From: Acinetobacter sp. ANC 3832 | GTDB taxonomy: Bacteria > Pseudomonadota > Gammaproteobacteria > Pseudomonadales > Moraxellaceae | Reading direction: 5' to 3' | Assembly: GCF_002135415.1 (NCBI RefSeq) | Contig: NZ_NEGJ01000001.1 | Coordinates: 248,001 to 312,000, forward strand | DNA: 64,000 nucleotides | Shown here: one piece after another, positions 9,016 to 18,767 of the stretch | Numbering within the stretch: the stretch's first letter is position 1 | How the letters are laid out: the number at the start of each line of letters is the position of its first letter | The notes under the pieces: generated by a model | Databases searched by the model: none | The model's input: only the letters and a program-made list of their open reading frames with translations | Told to the model about the DNA's origin: nothing | Made by a program: the position numbers and the translations under genes

Positions 9016-9049
9016 CTCTTTATTGTTGACCATCTCAACCAATAAAGAG
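9016..9049 (-). promoter_or_regulatory. Long hairpin in the trmD-rplS spacer
   Basis: On the minus-strand mRNA CTCTTTATTG pairs with the matching arm at the other end, and an inner TTGA/TCAA pairs after a one-base bulge, leaving a small GATGG loop. It has no T run, so it is more likely an mRNA structure (processing, stability or translation control of rplS) than a terminator. Function is inferred. Confidence 0.5.
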
Positions 9050-9075
9050 CCTATTAAAGAATACTTAAATTAAAT

Positions 9076-9816
9076 TTAAGTATTGGTATCTTTTAGCCAT
9101 TTTTTTTGCAGTTTTGTCAGCTCTACTTTTTCCACCAACTCTGGGCGGCGCTCAAGTGTACGCTGATAACGCTGTAAAAAACGCCATTTTTCAATATTTG
9201 CATGATGACCTGATTTTAATACATCAGGCACATCCAAACCTTCAAAATGATCGGGCTTAGTATATTGTGGGCAATCTAATAGACCATCCACAAATGAGTC
9301 TTGCACGGCGGATTGTTCATCTGACATGACATTCGGAAGTCTCCGAATAATACTGTCCAATAAAACCATCGCAGGAAGCTCGCCACCTGATAATACGTAA
9401 TCCCCAATTGACCATTCCTGATCAACATATTGCTGGATCAAACGCTCATCAACACCTTCATAACGACCACACAATACAATCAACCCATCATATTCGACAA
9501 ATTTCTGTACTGCAGTTTCGTTTAAGGTTTTCCCTTGCGGGGACATATACACCACAGGAACCTGAACACAACCTGCTTGCTTTGCAAGCTTTTTGGCATG
9601 ATGAATCGCTTTTGACAGAGGTTCTGCCATCATCACCATACCCGGACCACCACCAAATGGACGTTCATCCACTCTTTTGTAGTTGCCCTCAGCATAATCA
9701 CGAGGATTGATACAAGTTACTTGTACAATGTCACGCTTTGCTGCACGCCCGCTAATACCGTAGGCTGTAATCGCTTCAAACATTTCAGGAAAAAGCGTAA
9801 TGACTGCAAAAAACAT
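9076..9816 (-). CDS. trmD: tRNA (guanosine(37)-N1)-methyltransferase TrmD
   Basis: Methylates G37 next to the anticodon using S-adenosylmethionine, preventing +1 frameshifts. The 246-residue protein starts [20 protein letters not shown] and contains the SPOUT knot motifs [26 protein letters not shown] and [16 protein letters not shown]. Length matches the family. Third gene of the operon, 42 b after rimM. Confidence 0.98.
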   Translation of the reverse strand: MFFAVITLFPEMFEAITAYGISGRAAKRDIVQVTCINPRDYAEGNYKRVDERPFGGGPGMVMMAEPLSKAIHHAKKLAKQAGCVQVPVVYMSPQGKTLNETAVQKFVEYDGLIVLCGRYEGVDERLIQQYVDQEWSIGDYVLSGGELPAMVLLDSIIRRLPNVMSDEQSAVQDSFVDGLLDCPQYTKPDHFEGLDVPDVLKSGHHANIEKWRFLQRYQRTLERRPELVEKVELTKLQKKWLKDTNT

Positions 9817-9858
9817 CGCAGACTCCTCTATTTTCCTGCTGCGTTCATCCTAAAAGGA

Positions 9859-10413
9859 TTAATAATCCACGCCCCAATTCACGTAGATACGACCAGCTTC
9901 TAGATCAACTTTTTGCACCACATCTTTATGCCATGGAATCATGCGCTCTTCAGCATCAATACTGTCTGGTGTAGCGTGTACCACCATCACATCATTGGCA
10001 CCTGTCTCAAACATTTCATGGATTTTACCGAGATTTACTTCTTGTTCAGCATCGTCTAGACCTAATACGATTAAGCCTTTCAAATCTGTCCAGTAAAACT
10101 CATCCATTCCTGCTTTCGGAAGTTGTGATTTTGAAATCCAGACATTGACGCCAACTAAACCATCTGCTGCAGTGCGATCACTCACATCTTTCAGCGAAAC
10201 AACCAAGCCTTTGCCATGCGGTTTCCAACGTTTTACATCTATTGTTTGCCAACCTGCTTTGGTTTCAATGTACCAAGGCAAATAGTCAAAGATGTTGCTC
10301 ATAGGTTCTGTATTGGAATAAACCCAGAGCCACCCATTTAATCCATATGCTGAACGTAACTGTCCAATCTGAATACGATCTTCGGGAACATTCTGTGTTG
10401 GTGTCATGGGCAA
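9859..10413 (-). CDS. rimM: 16S rRNA processing / 30S maturation factor RimM
   Basis: A 184-residue assembly factor that acts on the 30S head with protein S19. The N-terminal IQIGQLRSAYGLNGWLWVYS and the C-terminal PRC-barrel region (MIPWHKDVVQKVDLEAGRIYVNW) are typical. It sits between rpsP (22 b upstream) and trmD (42 b downstream), the standard order. Confidence 0.96.
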   Translation of the reverse strand: MPMTPTQNVPEDRIQIGQLRSAYGLNGWLWVYSNTEPMSNIFDYLPWYIETKAGWQTIDVKRWKPHGKGLVVSLKDVSDRTAADGLVGVNVWISKSQLPKAGMDEFYWTDLKGLIVLGLDDAEQEVNLGKIHEMFETGANDVMVVHATPDSIDAEERMIPWHKDVVQKVDLEAGRIYVNWGVDY

Positions 10414-10435
10414 TCTACTACCTAATTTGCAAAAA

Positions 10436-10693
10436 TTATGCAGTAGCTGCAGCTTTCTTAGCTTGAGCAGCTAAAGAAGCAACACGTTCAGACGGTTGAG
10501 CGCCTTGAGAAACCCAATGAGCAAAACGATCAGCATCTAAACGAAGTTTTTCTGCTTTACCTTGTGCTGTAGGGTTAAAGAAACCAATACGTTCGATGAA
10601 ACGACCGTCACGCGCATTGCGGCTATCAGTAACAATAACTTGATAGAAAGGACGTTTTTTAGCACCACCGCGTGCTAGACGAATTACAACCAT
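10436..10693 (-). CDS. rpsP: 30S ribosomal protein S16
   Basis: An 85-residue small-subunit protein beginning [20 protein letters not shown] with [19 protein letters not shown], diagnostic for S16. First gene of the rpsP-rimM-trmD-rplS operon; the operon promoter should lie in 10694-10832. Confidence 0.98.
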   Translation of the reverse strand: MVVIRLARGGAKKRPFYQVIVTDSRNARDGRFIERIGFFNPTAQGKAEKLRLDADRFAHWVSQGAQPSERVASLAAQAKKAAATA

Positions 10694-10832
10694 GATAGAA
10701 CCTTATAGTTTTTACGGATTATCCATGAACCGACCATCGGAACATTTCAAACCCCTTTCATAGAGGGCAATATTTTACGTTATCTTTCTTCCGAAAGAAA
10801 GGTCAATTTTTGTTTATCCACAAATTTGAATT

Positions 10833-11318
10833 TTATTTACCATCCCAATTTGAGGTGGCTGATGGTACACATGGCGTACCTAAATTTTTATCAGTACCCT
10901 TTATCCAACAACGCTCTCCACGAAAATTTAGAACAATATGACCATCGCTAAATTGCGCAGAAGAATTAATAGGCTCAGCAGTTAATACCCATCTATTAGA
11001 ACCTAATGGCATTACTGTCTGTTGAATACCAGCTGCATTCAACCAATTAATATTAACATTATAAAGTTTCGTACTATCTAAAGGATAACCTGTGGCTAAT
11101 CCCAAATCATTTAACGATGCACCTTCCAAAGTAAAGTTTGCAATTTTATAGCGCTGAATCTGAGCTGCTAATTCAACCATTGTTACTTGCATATCAACAC
11201 GCTTTGTTCTACGTACATACTCCTGATACGACGGATAAGCTATAGTAGCCAATATTCCAATTATGACCACAACAATCATCATTTCTATTAACGTAAAGCC
11301 ATGACGAATATTTACCAT
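10833..11318 (-). CDS. Type IV pilin-like protein, PilE/ComF type
   Basis: A 161-residue prepilin. The leader MVNIRHG is followed by FTLIEMMIVVVIIGILATIA, the class III signal cut by PilD before Phe8, with Glu at +5 of the mature protein. The C-terminal domain holds two cysteines (CWIKG...GTPCVPS) near the end. It is the last gene of the fimU-to-pilE operon and overlaps the previous gene by 7 b. By position it corresponds to the ComE/ComF pilin-like proteins needed for DNA uptake in Acinetobacter baylyi; the exact orthology is inferred from memory of that locus. Probably a minor pilin. Confidence 0.88.
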   Translation of the reverse strand: MVNIRHGFTLIEMMIVVVIIGILATIAYPSYQEYVRRTKRVDMQVTMVELAAQIQRYKIANFTLEGASLNDLGLATGYPLDSTKLYNVNINWLNAAGIQQTVMPLGSNRWVLTAEPINSSAQFSDGHIVLNFRGERCWIKGTDKNLGTPCVPSATSNWDGK

Positions 11319-11776
11319 GCTTCAGCCCCTATACAGTTATAGCCCATTGTCGTTCCCATTTTTTTACACCGCAGCCCTGTACTACTGAATATATAACTAT
11401 AATTTTTACTATCAGTAGATAAAGCTCGAATAAAATAATCCTGACCAGCAGCAGCTGCATCAGATAATGACTTACTTGGGTCTGTACCATCCTTTACATC
11501 AATATTATATTTAATAGATGTTCCAGTTGCACCTAAAGGCACAACTGTTGGGTTTGGACTTAAATTAAATCCAATATAATTAAAATTACGGCTTTTACTA
11601 TGCTCAAGTAAAGTTGCTATACGTTGTACTTCTTGTTGCGCTTGAGCAGCAGTAGATCGACGTACAAAACTCTGATAACTCGGTATAGCAATTGCTGCAA
11701 AAATTGCAACAATTACTACAACGACCATTAGTTCAATTAACGTGAAGCCAAAAGCGCGTTTTAAATTTCCATTCAT
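11312..11776 (-). CDS. Type IV pilin-like protein, PilE/ComE type
   Basis: A 154-residue prepilin with leader MNGNLKRAFG, cleavage before FTLIELMVVVVIVAIFAAIA and Glu at +5. After the helical spine (RRSTAAQAQQEVQRIATLLE) comes a small globular domain with Cys residues near the C terminus (LRCKKMGTTMGYNC) for a disulfide-bound D region. Placed 12 b after pilY1 and overlapping the next pilin, so translationally coupled. Likely a minor pilin of the tip complex and of transformation. Confidence 0.88.
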   Translation of the reverse strand: MNGNLKRAFGFTLIELMVVVVIVAIFAAIAIPSYQSFVRRSTAAQAQQEVQRIATLLEHSKSRNFNYIGFNLSPNPTVVPLGATGTSIKYNIDVKDGTDPSKSLSDAAAAGQDYFIRALSTDSKNYSYIFSSTGLRCKKMGTTMGYNCIGAEAW

Positions 11777-11788
11777 ATCTGCGCTCCT

Positions 11789-14700
11789 TTATCGACTACT
11801 ATATTCATACCAACGCTGAGGAACCAAACAAATATGACTTGCGCCTGTTGAAACAATGCCATCTTTAACAGCTGCACCACGGTTACCTGTAGCAACACAA
11901 TAGTTTTTGTTGTTCGTACCATCATCTGGTTTTGGACCATCCTTATCCTTACATTGATTTGGATCTGTTATTGGGTCACAAACCTTAGTACATTTATCTG
12001 GGTCGGTTGCTGGGTTACATTTTTTATCATCTACAATAGGTGGAACTTGAATACCTGGTCCCACACTACAGCCATCGCTAGAAGTACATTCAGGAGGATT
12101 ACTACCTGTAACTTTCACACATTGACCAAATGGCATACAAAACTGACTCAAAAAGCTTTCACCTTTTACACCAGCTCCACAGTCACCTGATAAGCCATCT
12201 TTACTACCATCAAAAGTTGTAACCAACATTCTGCCATTTAATACTACAGGGGTTGCAAATACTTTTGCACTCTGAGGTTTTTGTGATCTAAATCTAAAAT
12301 ACCAACCATTTCCTGTATAGGGTGCAACCAATGTTGTATTATCATTTCTATTGGTTTGAGTAACCTCTCCTAAATTGGATAATATCAAAGGTGCTGTCAA
12401 TTTAGGGGTATAAGTTGAAGTAAATAAATCACGTGCTGTTACGTCTTTATCATAAATATTATAAACCGCATCATAATCACGCCCAGTTGTTCCTATAGTA
12501 TAATCAACCAACGGATTACTTCTATTGCCACTACCTATTGAAATCACAGCAAAAGTATTCCCTGTATAATCATAAATAGAAAATGCAGGCATCTCATAAA
12601 AACGTGGACTTGTTCCACCCGTATTATTATGTAAGTTTAAAAGCATTTTAGGTGCTTTAGCAAAAGCGCCCAATGTTTTTGCATTATTATCTAAATCAAT
12701 ACGGAAGAGTTGCCCACCCAAATCACCAAAATATAGGTGATCTACAAGACCATCACTATTACGATCTTCAGCACGAATTTCACTTACTACACTATATTGT
12801 AAATTAACATCTTTAGTGCTAATTACACCTGAAGTAGTAGTTGCAGAAGAAGTTGCTGTTGCATTAGCACTTGCCCACCAGAGTAAATCACCTGTGTCGG
12901 CATCAAACATATAGACGCCACCACCTTTTTTATTGGTCTGATTATAGCCATTACCTTCATATCCAGCATACGGCCCTTTTATTGTTCCTGTACGTGCATC
13001 ACCATCATCACCACCTGCATCATACCCTCCCCCAACAAACATAACTCGCTTCCGAGAACTCCCCCACCTCACCCAAGCAATTGTTGGCTTAGACCAGCTT
13101 TGCCCCATATATTGCAATTGAGTAAAGGTTTTACTAGAACCGCCGTAATATACTTTTTGATCTGCGGGTGATATTTGAAACTTCAACTTAGGATCATTCA
13201 TGTTACCTAGATCAAGCGCATAATAACTACGCCCCCCCATGCGCAAACCACCATAGGCTAGTTGCGTACCTTGTTGATAATCTGTACCTGTACCAACAGT
13301 CAATGCACCATCGTTATCAACAACATACTCAGTATAAGTCGTCCAAGGGCCATCCACCCCATAAAACAAGTTATTTGTCCCGCCAGTAGTTGTCTTATAC
13401 TCTAAAAATGCTTGTTTTTGATTCTCCACCATTTCATTGGGTGCAAAAGCAAATTTTTCTTTACCAGTAACTGCATCAACTACATGTAACAAGCCTTGTG
13501 TTGTTCCAAACAACACATAATCTTCTCTGCTCTCTGAAGCCAATACATTATTTTTATACGTGATAGTTCCCTTATTTGTTAATAGAATAGGAGATGAATG
13601 CATTACTGCACCTACTTGACGTAATTCTGGAGCAGTTGCTAAGTTTATCGAGCTAGGATTTGAGGCATCAACGTTATACCCTAACAAAGACATTAGATAG
13701 CCTCTATTCGCATCATTTTTATAATTAATATCTGTTAAATCTGTGGATTTAACTTGTCTAAGAGTTGTGCTATTTCCAAATGTAGCCGATGTTCCAGATC
13801 CACTAATTGTACGATTTGTCAATAATTTACGATTATCGGTATTCGCAGTGGTTCGTAATTCAAGTTGTGACTTAGCACCACCAATTAAAGCAAATTTTTT
13901 ACTACCTACCGTATTTTCATCCGCATCTTTATTTGCATCAATAACAGTTTTAGCCCATAAATCATAGTTATCGACAATTCGCCCTTTGGAATCTGTAATT
14001 GAATTATTGTATTTATCTTTCAACACACCTAAAACAACATTATATTTTTTTAAATTACCAGACCAGAGTTGATAAGTTTTATCGGGTGTGGGATTAAATT
14101 GAGGGTAATATGCCTCTGTTTGTAAAACTGATGGATTTAAACTATCCCGTGCAATAGTTGGCGAACCTGTAGTTACTGCGGGGATATCAGTTGATAAACT
14201 ATTAATAAAATTATTTACACTATTCACAACATCCTGAGAGCTTGAACCTGAATACCAGCCCCCTTCACCACGAATCCCCCATTCAGCGGCAGCTTTTTGA
14301 ATTGTGTCAATGCTTCCTAAAGCAAGTAAATTATCTTCTTGATTTTTCTTTGGATCGTATGAACTTAAATTAGAAAATCCATTACCAAAACCAACCACTG
14401 CTGTTTTAATCTTAACTCCAGCTGGATTGGATGTATCTAATAGTTTTTGATTAAATGCTAATGCACAACTTGTAGCGATTTGTGACGAACCATTACCAGC
14501 TTGTTCTGTACATGAAAAACTAGAACTATTTAGTGCATTTTTCATTGCTTTCGCTTGATCATGTTGCCCTGATGGTGCTCCATCAGTTAATACATAAATC
14601 CCCTGCCCACTACATTTTTTTACTGCCTCAGTTTGACTTAATGATGCTGGCATTTCATATAGACTTCCAGCTACATTCTTTGTAGTTGTTGTATAATTAA

Positions 14701-15850
14701 ATCCATGTGCATCATCAGAGCTACGTACAACATTTCCTTTAAAGTTGTAACATGTACCTGACTGATTTGACGTACTATTATTATTTTTCAATTTCACTGT
14801 ACATTGAGCTTGAGTATATGCCGACAAATCTAAAGGTAAGAAATTAAACGGTCTTGCTGCAGTATTTGAATTGCTTGAACCTGGCCATTCTGTACACTGC
14901 CCTGAAGTATTCCAAGTATTACATTGCGTATAGTAAGTTGTAGATCCCGATGTGTAGCTAAAATAAACTTGTGCACCACTTCCAGAGGTGAAGTTAGTCA
15001 ACTCCCCATCATTGAAAGTTTTCGTTCCCATTAAATATGCTGCAGCTTCAGCATATGCATTTCCAGTTGGAGTCCCCCCTCGTGCATATAATTTATTTGC
15101 GACTGCATCTAATAAAACTGCTCTATGTTTTCTTGTAATACCATTCATTACAACATCGTCACCTAATTTACGAGCAGGAACCAATACAAAACCATTACCT
15201 CCTATACCGTTAAATGAATATGCTGATAATCCAATAATTTTATCATCAGAAATAGCTGTAATACCCTTCGCACTATTGCCATTCAATAAATCAAACATTG
15301 CATCTTTTAGGCGCGTAATACGATCGTAATATCTATCTGTTTGTTTCTTTTTATAATAGTTAACTATAGCTCCTGATGTCGATGTGCTCATTTCAGCAGC
15401 ATCAGCAGGTAAACTATCTATTTCTATAGAACAACTATTCGCTGAGGTTGTACCACTATCACCACATTTAAAGTACTTTATTGCACTTCCAGAACCAGTG
15501 CTTCGGTAGAAGTAAACATCATTTTTTACTGTGCAATAATAACGCGTATAAGTTGGTATTCCATTCGTAGAAACTATACTCCCACTATCGTAAACACTGG
15601 TTATCGATGAAGGAATATCACATGCTGATGCATCTCCCGTGAGCTGTGGAGCCCCCATACTTCCTGAGATATCAAACAGCATCATTAAAGTAATATCACC
15701 AGATTTTGCCTGTTGATATACATCAATATCACTGGCTTGAACAACACTACTCAAAACCATGCCTGTACCTAATGCCGAAACACAGACAGTTAGCAATTTA
15801 GGCTTCAAACTTCTAAAAAAATTCAATTTATTATTTTTAGTTTTCATCAT
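11789..15850 (-). CDS. pilY1: PilY1/ComC type IV pilus tip adhesin
   Basis: A very large secreted protein of 1353 residues. A signal peptide is followed by a von Willebrand A-like domain whose MIDAS motif DISGSMG is near residue 60; the C-terminal half (about 750-1250) is the PilY1 beta-propeller, with a calcium-binding loop DRNSDGLVDHLYFGDLGGQ. PilY1 sits at the pilus tip with minor pilins, primes pilus assembly and mediates adhesion; the A. baylyi homologue ComC is required for transformation. The C-terminal tail is Cys-rich with two related units, CNPATDPDKC and CDPITDPNQC. The ATG at 15850, five bases after GGGAG, is preferred over the GTG at 15862. The call is firm; ligand and host target are unknown. 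Confidence 0.93.
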   Translation of the reverse strand: MMKTKNNKLNFFRSLKPKLLTVCVSALGTGMVLSSVVQASDIDVYQQAKSGDITLMMLFDISGSMGAPQLTGDASACDIPSSITSVYDSGSIVSTNGIPTYTRYYCTVKNDVYFYRSTGSGSAIKYFKCGDSGTTSANSCSIEIDSLPADAAEMSTSTSGAIVNYYKKKQTDRYYDRITRLKDAMFDLLNGNSAKGITAISDDKIIGLSAYSFNGIGGNGFVLVPARKLGDDVVMNGITRKHRAVLLDAVANKLYARGGTPTGNAYAEAAAYLMGTKTFNDGELTNFTSGSGAQVYFSYTSGSTTYYTQCNTWNTSGQCTEWPGSSNSNTAARPFNFLPLDLSAYTQAQCTVKLKNNNSTSNQSGTCYNFKGNVVRSSDDAHGFNYTTTTKNVAGSLYEMPASLSQTEAVKKCSGQGIYVLTDGAPSGQHDQAKAMKNALNSSSFSCTEQAGNGSSQIATSCALAFNQKLLDTSNPAGVKIKTAVVGFGNGFSNLSSYDPKKNQEDNLLALGSIDTIQKAAAEWGIRGEGGWYSGSSSQDVVNSVNNFINSLSTDIPAVTTGSPTIARDSLNPSVLQTEAYYPQFNPTPDKTYQLWSGNLKKYNVVLGVLKDKYNNSITDSKGRIVDNYDLWAKTVIDANKDADENTVGSKKFALIGGAKSQLELRTTANTDNRKLLTNRTISGSGTSATFGNSTTLRQVKSTDLTDINYKNDANRGYLMSLLGYNVDASNPSSINLATAPELRQVGAVMHSSPILLTNKGTITYKNNVLASESREDYVLFGTTQGLLHVVDAVTGKEKFAFAPNEMVENQKQAFLEYKTTTGGTNNLFYGVDGPWTTYTEYVVDNDGALTVGTGTDYQQGTQLAYGGLRMGGRSYYALDLGNMNDPKLKFQISPADQKVYYGGSSKTFTQLQYMGQSWSKPTIAWVRWGSSRKRVMFVGGGYDAGGDDGDARTGTIKGPYAGYEGNGYNQTNKKGGGVYMFDADTGDLLWWASANATATSSATTTSGVISTKDVNLQYSVVSEIRAEDRNSDGLVDHLYFGDLGGQLFRIDLDNNAKTLGAFAKAPKMLLNLHNNTGGTSPRFYEMPAFSIYDYTGNTFAVISIGSGNRSNPLVDYTIGTTGRDYDAVYNIYDKDVTARDLFTSTYTPKLTAPLILSNLGEVTQTNRNDNTTLVAPYTGNGWYFRFRSQKPQSAKVFATPVVLNGRMLVTTFDGSKDGLSGDCGAGVKGESFLSQFCMPFGQCVKVTGSNPPECTSSDGCSVGPGIQVPPIVDDKKCNPATDPDKCTKVCDPITDPNQCKDKDGPKPDDGTNNKNYCVATGNRGAAVKDGIVSTGASHICLVPQRWYEYSSR

Positions 15851-15862
15851 CTGCACTCCCAC

Positions 15863-16633
15863 TTAAGTGAAATCTTGGGTGATTGTGTACTCACTCACTT
15901 GTGTAGTGAAAGGCACATTTAAATTCGTTAAACAAGCAGTTATATCAATTTTTTGATCTGGTGTTAAAGTTGAAGTATCCTTATCATCTGGTGGTGTGAC
16001 CTGACTCATTTTACCTTTTAAACAATCATTAATATCTGAACGAGACGCCTTCGATAGGCTCGGCATAATTGACACAGCAAAAATTTTGACTCGTTTAGCT
16101 TCTTCAATCTGCCCTTTTTGTGAATCACTTCCCCTAACACGATCAAAAAATGGGTTATCCAAACTGCTATCAGTTGGAAACTTCACAGAAATTTGAGTTA
16201 AAACTGCTTTTCGACCACTTGTGAACCAATTCGTAGATTGTGGAGAAGAGTCACAGTAGCCTCGAATCCCCAAACTATTATTAGTTAAGGATGGCGAGCC
16301 CTCTTTCCACTGCATTAAACTTGCTTGACGAATACTAAAAAATTGCGTTTGATCTCCACGAAAACAAAAAACTAATTCTTTATTTTTGTCATTTGCATTA
16401 TTGATATAACCAAATAAACCTGCAGGGCTTAAACTATATGCTAGATCTGCTGGATTTTCTGACTTAAAAAGTGCGGCATCGGAGCTTTGAGTCAAAAGTT
16501 GTTGTACTTGACTATTGGTTGCAATACTTAAGGAAACCATACTTTGGCGAATTGCCAATGTTCCAATAATTGTCATAGCAACAAGAAAAATCAAAACAAC
16601 AATTAACGTTGCACCTGCTTGAGATTTTTTCAT
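15863..16633 (-). CDS. pilX: PilX-like minor pilin protein
   Basis: A 256-residue inner-membrane protein with a short basic leader MKKSQAGATLIVVLIFLVAMTIIG, the variant class III leader of PilX (no Glu at +5 in the usual place). The periplasmic part contains the PilX-like RQSMVSLSIATNSQVQQLLTQ near the N terminus and cysteines towards the end. Its start overlaps the pilW stop by 4 b, so translation is coupled. Expected to join the pilY1-pilV-pilW tip complex. Confidence 0.85.
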   Translation of the reverse strand: MKKSQAGATLIVVLIFLVAMTIIGTLAIRQSMVSLSIATNSQVQQLLTQSSDAALFKSENPADLAYSLSPAGLFGYINNANDKNKELVFCFRGDQTQFFSIRQASLMQWKEGSPSLTNNSLGIRGYCDSSPQSTNWFTSGRKAVLTQISVKFPTDSSLDNPFFDRVRGSDSQKGQIEEAKRVKIFAVSIMPSLSKASRSDINDCLKGKMSQVTPPDDKDTSTLTPDQKIDITACLTNLNVPFTTQVSEYTITQDFT

Positions 16634-17649
16634 TCGCCACGCTCCCCAATTGCATTACGTAGCGCAATTGTTTGTGAAATTACCTGCCTAATATATTTGG
16701 GCGCACCTGTTGTTGGTTTTTTAACACTCACCGTTTGATCTAACACAACGAATGTTTGATCATCTTTTATTGATTTTGCATCATTTACAGATTGAAGTGA
16801 GCGTGCCAATATACCAAATTGAACTGATACAATTCTTGGATGTGGTGTTGCTGAAGTCATATAATCGTTAATTGACATATAACGTCGACCATTATCATTT
16901 TGAACTCCAAGTAAAATTCTTAAATGATCTACTCGCTTCATAATAATTTCACCTGCACCACCAAACCCTGTAATTGCTACAGGACTTCCTGTCTCAGGAT
17001 AAGTTCCTGCATCACAAACCAAAGCTAGAGGTTGATTAGGCTCATTCGCACTTTTATTTACATCAACTCTTAAAAAATAACGCTGCACAACCATTTGACG
17101 TCCTGCGGCTACAGGGAAAGCTAGTTCATTACCTTCACAATCATAACCACCAACATATGTTGATATCGTTCCACGATTTTCAATTCTATATTGAGGCATA
17201 TATTGTATAGTTAATTGATCACTCGCCTGATCCGAACCTCCTACTTTCACGTTGGAAAGCCCTGACCATGATGAAGATTCTGCACTGCGTGATAGAAAAT
17301 TTAAACCTGCTGTCGTGCCGACAATCGTAGAACTTAAATTACTTACTTTTATAGGTGCCGCAGCAGTTCCAATATTTACAGAATTTACCGAAGATGTTAA
17401 AACCACTCCCCCTAAGACTGTCTGATCATCCATTACCGATTTCGTGCTATTTAAATTCATCAACCGTAAATCTTTGGTAATATAATTTAAGCCAAAATTT
17501 GCATTATCTTGAATATCTGATGTACCTTGTTGCATGGACAAGCTTTTTTGTCCTGTCAAAAAAAGTAATATTGCAGCAGCAGAAATAATTAATCCTAAAG
17601 TAAGGGACAACATCAATTCAATTAATGTGAAACCTTTTTGAATTATCAT
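16630..17649 (-). CDS. pilW: PilW-like minor pilin protein
   Basis: A 339-residue protein with prepilin leader [20 protein letters not shown], Glu at +5 and a long PilW-type periplasmic domain (YITKDLRLMNL after the spine). PilW is a core minor pilin that, with PilV, PilX and FimU, forms the priming complex under PilY1. Located 1 b after pilV and overlapping pilX. Confidence 0.9.
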   Translation of the reverse strand: MIIQKGFTLIELMLSLTLGLIISAAAILLFLTGQKSLSMQQGTSDIQDNANFGLNYITKDLRLMNLNSTKSVMDDQTVLGGVVLTSSVNSVNIGTAAAPIKVSNLSSTIVGTTAGLNFLSRSAESSSWSGLSNVKVGGSDQASDQLTIQYMPQYRIENRGTISTYVGGYDCEGNELAFPVAAGRQMVVQRYFLRVDVNKSANEPNQPLALVCDAGTYPETGSPVAITGFGGAGEIIMKRVDHLRILLGVQNDNGRRYMSINDYMTSATPHPRIVSVQFGILARSLQSVNDAKSIKDDQTFVVLDQTVSVKKPTTGAPKYIRQVISQTIALRNAIGERGE

Positions 17650-17650
17650 T

Positions 17651-18157
17651 TTAATAGGTCTCCATAATTATGCAGGTCGAATTATCACTATAGCCATTAC
17701 CATTAGTACAATCCCCTGTCCCGGTCCCATCGGTAGCGCTTGAATCCCCCCAAGCTACATAGATACAACTTCTATTATTTGTATTTTGACAATCCATAAT
17801 ATTCATTGTCATGCCAAAAGTTGATGCTCGACTCACCACTTGAGACACATCAAAATCAGCTAAATCAGTATCTGAACAATTTACTGTTAAACAATTGGTC
17901 TTAAAAGTTTTCTGATTGGTAGCTGCACCTAATTCAGTTTTATAAACAGAAAAAGCATTACGATTTACTCGAATACGTTCAGCTAGATCACGTGCAATTG
18001 TGATTGCCTGTACACGAGACGTACTTTCAGAAGAGGCTTCTAATGCACGATATTGTAAAGCAACAAAGCCAAGTACGCCGATTGATAAGATTAATAAAGC
18101 AACGAGTATTTCCATCATACCAATACCACGCTGATGACTAAATGAGTGCATTAGCAT
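17651..18157 (-). CDS. pilV: Minor pilin PilV
   Basis: A 168-residue prepilin with leader MLMHSFSHQRG followed by IGMMEILVALLILSIGVLG; Glu at +5, and the GMMEILVALL signature is typical of PilV. The C-terminal region has several cysteines (NTNNRSCIYVAWGDS, GDCTNGNG, STCIIME). Overlaps fimU by 7 b and precedes pilW by 1 b. Confidence 0.9.
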   Translation of the reverse strand: MLMHSFSHQRGIGMMEILVALLILSIGVLGFVALQYRALEASSESTSRVQAITIARDLAERIRVNRNAFSVYKTELGAATNQKTFKTNCLTVNCSDTDLADFDVSQVVSRASTFGMTMNIMDCQNTNNRSCIYVAWGDSSATDGTGTGDCTNGNGYSDNSTCIIMETY

Positions 18158-18627
18158 GTCCCCTCTGTTGTTGGCTGAATTGTTCCCATACGTGAGATTG
18201 TAACAATCCTTGCATTCTTATCATTATTAATATAACTATTACATACAGTAAAAACGGTATCGTTATTGGCAGGAATCATACGTGTTGTATCACTTGGATC
18301 TTCAATAAAAACCCCACCTGAAATACCAAAAAAAATAGAATTAGTTGAACCTGTTTTTAAGATCGATTTACCAGATGGTATCCAATTTAATTGATTTACA
18401 GTATCAACGGTCTGACTTGTCGTTAATTTCACTTCCATCAGTCGTCGCTCAAGTACAGCAATTGAGCGTGCTTTATTTAAAACTGTAATTAAATCTTGAC
18501 CACTTTTATTTAGATTTTGTTTATTTAGCATATTGCCAAAAGAAGGCGCAGCCATTGCAGCAATAATTCCAAGCACTGCAATTGTCACCATCAACTCAAT
18601 TAAAGTAAATCCGTTATTCTTATTCAC
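18151..18627 (-). CDS. fimU: GspH/FimT/FimU-type minor pilin
   Basis: A 158-residue minor pilin with leader MNKNNG followed by FTLIELMVTIAVLGIIAAMAAPSF and a GspH-like C-terminal fold ending in a conserved Cys. First gene of the minor pilin operon (fimU-pilV-pilW-pilX-pilY1-pilE-pilE). I choose the GTG at 18627, which has GTGGGGGC at Shine-Dalgarno distance and gives a standard 6-residue leader; an ATG at 18669 would give a 20-residue leader with two cysteines. FimT and FimU are hard to tell apart from sequence alone. Confidence 0.8.
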   Translation of the reverse strand: MNKNNGFTLIELMVTIAVLGIIAAMAAPSFGNMLNKQNLNKSGQDLITVLNKARSIAVLERRLMEVKLTTSQTVDTVNQLNWIPSGKSILKTGSTNSIFFGISGGVFIEDPSDTTRMIPANNDTVFTVCNSYINNDKNARIVTISRMGTIQPTTEGTC

Positions 18628-18713
18628 TATGCCCCCACAGCAATAAAACTTTACCCTATTAAAAATCATAACTCATTTTTTAACAAAACCAATACATGAA
18701 AGATAAAGGGTAT

Positions 18714-18750
18714 AAAAAAGCAGATAACTGAATATTTCAGCTATCTGCTT
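18714..18750 (-). terminator. Terminator after ispH
   Basis: The stem AAGCAGATA-CTGAA / TTCAG-TATCTGCTT with a short loop is followed on the minus strand by TTTTTT. It separates ispH from the minor pilin operon. Confidence 0.85.
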
Positions 18751-18767
18751 ATAATTACAAATATTAT

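Noticed and set aside
10784-10801. Hairpin CTTTCTT / AAGAAAG after the last pilin gene
   Set aside because: Short stem and no T run on the minus strand; could be the operon end but not supported well enough to annotate.
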